Shown here: positions 63,073 to 64,000 of the stretch, one piece after another
Layout: every line of letters begins with the position of its first letter
Numbering within the stretch: position 1 is the stretch's first letter
DNA from: AP-15 sp963845735
GTDB taxonomy: Bacteria > Pseudomonadota > Alphaproteobacteria > ATCC43930 > CGMCC-115725
DNA length: 64,000 nt
NCBI GenBank assembly: GCA_963845735.1
Contig: CAWJTR010000003.1
Location: 62,001-126,000, forward strand
Direction of reading: 5' to 3'
Program-made: the position numbers and the translations under genes
The notes under the pieces: generated by a model
What the model was told of the DNA's origin: nothing
The model's database searches: none
Seen by the model: only the letters and a program-made list of their open reading frames with translations

Positions 63073-63577
63073 ATGAGCCGGGCGATCACGATCCGCTTTG
63101 CCGCGCCCGAAGACGCCGGCCTGGTGCTCCGGCTGATCCGGGCGCTCGCCCTCTATGAAAAGGCGCCCGAGGCCGTGGTCGCGACCGAAGCCGACCTTGT
63201 TCGCCATGGCTTCGGACCGGACCGCCAATTCGAGGCGATTCTCGCCTTTGTCGACGACGAACCGGCTGGCTTGGCGCTGTTCCATTCGAGATTCTCGACC
63301 TGGCTCGGCCGGCCAGGGATGTATCTTGAGGATCTCTACGTCGCTCGAAAAAGCTCGCGGGCTCGGCGTCGGCCGCCGGCTGATGGCCCGCCTCGCCGCG
63401 ATCGCGGTCGACCGCAGCTGGGGCCGGATCGATTTTCAGGTGCTCGACTGGAACCCGGCGCGCGATTTCTATCACCGGCTAGGGATGCAACATCTCGGGG
63501 AATGGCTACGATATGGAGCGAACGACGAAGCGCTTCGCCGCCTCGCCGCCGAAGACCTCGCTGATTTAGAGCCATAA
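63073..63577 (+). CDS. GNAT-family N-acetyltransferase, internal frameshift
   Basis: Acetyl-CoA-dependent transferase of the polyamine/diamine type. ITIRFAAPEDAGLVLRLIRA, LALYEKAPEAVVATEADL, and the strand GMYLEDLYVARK are in one frame. ARGLGVGRRLMARLAAIAV (motif A) and WNPARDFYHRLGMQHLGEW are in another. One extra A in the run at 63348-63352 explains it; without it the product is a normal protein of about 167 residues. YEKAPEAV and LEDLYVxxxxRGxGxG are the diamine acetyltransferase marks, but the substrate is not certain. Confidence 0.85.
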
Positions 63578-63585
63578 GTCGTCGT

Positions 63586-63668
63586 TGCGAGGTGCACAGC
63601 GACGAAGCAATTCGGATCCGGGACGGCGCAAACCGCGACGAGATTGCTTCGCTGCGCTCGCAATGACA
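63586..63668. repeat. Dispersed intergenic repeat, copy 2
   Basis: Matches copy 1 at 55780-55870. It begins CGTCGTTGCGAGG and ends GCTCGCAATGACA, with inverted ends. Bases 63637-63667 differ from 55839-55869 at a single position. It lies between the GNAT gene and the GST gene. Confidence 0.75.
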
Positions 63669-63703
63669 TCGTCCTGACGGCGCAGAAAGCGGGAAGGTCT
63701 ATT

Positions 63704-64000
63704 ATGTTGGAAGTGTGGAGCTGGCCGACGCCAAACGGCCACAAGGTGCACATCGCCCTCGAAGAGCTTGGCCTGCAGTACAAGGTGATCCCGGTCAATA
63801 TCGGCGCCGGCGACCAGTTCAAGCCCGAGTTTCTGAAGATCACCCCCAACCACCGCATCCCGGCGATCGTCGATCCCGATGGGCCGGGCGGCAAGCCGTT
63901 CACGTTATTCGAATCGGCCGCGATCCTGATCTATCTGTCGGAAAAGAACGGCGGCAAGCTGATCCCGAAAGACCCGATCGGACGCTACAAATGCCTCGAA
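63704..64000 (+). CDS. Glutathione S-transferase family protein, 3' partial
   Basis: Starts at ATG 63704, reads 99 codons without stop and runs off the window. Thioredoxin-fold N-terminal domain of the YfcG/Ure2-like type: VWSWPTPNGHKVHIALEELG, FKPEFLKITPNHRIPAIVD, and the glutathione loop LFESAAILIYLSEKNGG. Conserved NGHKV with an Asn/Thr at the active site, as in the Nu class, suggests disulfide-bond oxidoreductase activity toward glutathione disulfide. The C-terminal helical domain is beyond the window. Confidence 0.88.
   Translation, partial: MLEVWSWPTPNGHKVHIALEELGLQYKVIPVNIGAGDQFKPEFLKITPNHRIPAIVDPDGPGGKPFTLFESAAILIYLSEKNGGKLIPKDPIGRYKCLE

Overview
The window is a GC-rich bacterial chromosomal segment, most likely from an alphaproteobacterium of the Rhodospirillales/Rhizobiales kind. 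The evidence is the coaBC-dut-rrf2-cysK-moeB gene order, thrS-infC-rpmI-rplT-pheS-pheT in one direction, a korCAB-type 2-oxoacid:ferredoxin oxidoreductase operon, GFA, DUF2255 and DUF924 proteins, and several short palindromic intergenic repeats typical of the class. No rRNA, prophage, CRISPR array or complete insertion sequence was seen. There is one tRNA, tRNA-Leu(CAA).

Layout. 0-2.3 kb: the end of a Na+/H+ antiporter with a cyclic-nucleotide-binding tail, and two weak small ORFs. 2.6-6.6 kb, minus strand: coaBC, dut, an Rrf2 regulator, cysK and moeB (CoA, nucleotide and cysteine/sulfur-transfer functions). 6.7-10.8 kb: a Tat-exported phosphoesterase, an alpha/beta hydrolase and gabD. 10.9-16.5 kb: a decay zone holding a frameshifted antitoxin with a truncated RelE/ParE toxin, a heavily broken membrane protein gene of about 2.6 kb, a rearranged scrap of gabD, DinB and DUF2255 genes, a mazEF-like pair, an antitoxin remnant and a 21-bp-phased AATTCCCGGTT repeat cluster. 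16.5-21.5 kb: an ABHD10-like hydrolase, a GT4 glycosyltransferase, a GMC oxidoreductase and a Tat DyP peroxidase. 21.6-29 kb: the translation operon thrS-infC-rpmI-rplT-pheST, preceded by a threonine attenuator. 29-47 kb: mainly metabolic singletons (class IV aminotransferase, LTXXQ protein, D-lactate dehydrogenase-like FAD/FeS enzyme, GFA, DUF924, YbaL-type antiporter, large hydrolase, disulfide oxidoreductase, enoyl-CoA hydratase, two luciferase-like monooxygenases, HIT, HpcH aldolase, RhlE helicase). 47-52 kb: korC-korA-korB. 52-60 kb, minus strand: lipoprotein, methyltransferase, arylsulfatase, DUF202, a membrane protein, a large MscS channel and an ABM monooxygenase. 60-64 kb: family III CoA-transferase, DadA-like oxidase, cupin, GNAT and a GST cut by the window end.

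Two themes stand out. First, a 25-residue leader peptide with six consecutive Thr codons (21713-21790) is followed by a terminator hairpin whose 5' arm can pair instead with the 3' part of the leader ORF. This is a complete attenuation switch in front of thrS, and the leader may be translated from a leaderless transcript. Second, single-base indels break many otherwise well-conserved genes, usually with a plausible homopolymer site. They include essential ones (coaBC, pheS, pheT). This points to systematic sequence or assembly error rather than widespread gene death. Against that background, the 11.5-14.1 kb gene, the truncated toxin and the gabD scrap look like true decay, because sequence is missing or rearranged. 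Coordinates of the frameshifted genes below run from the inferred true start to the inferred true stop.
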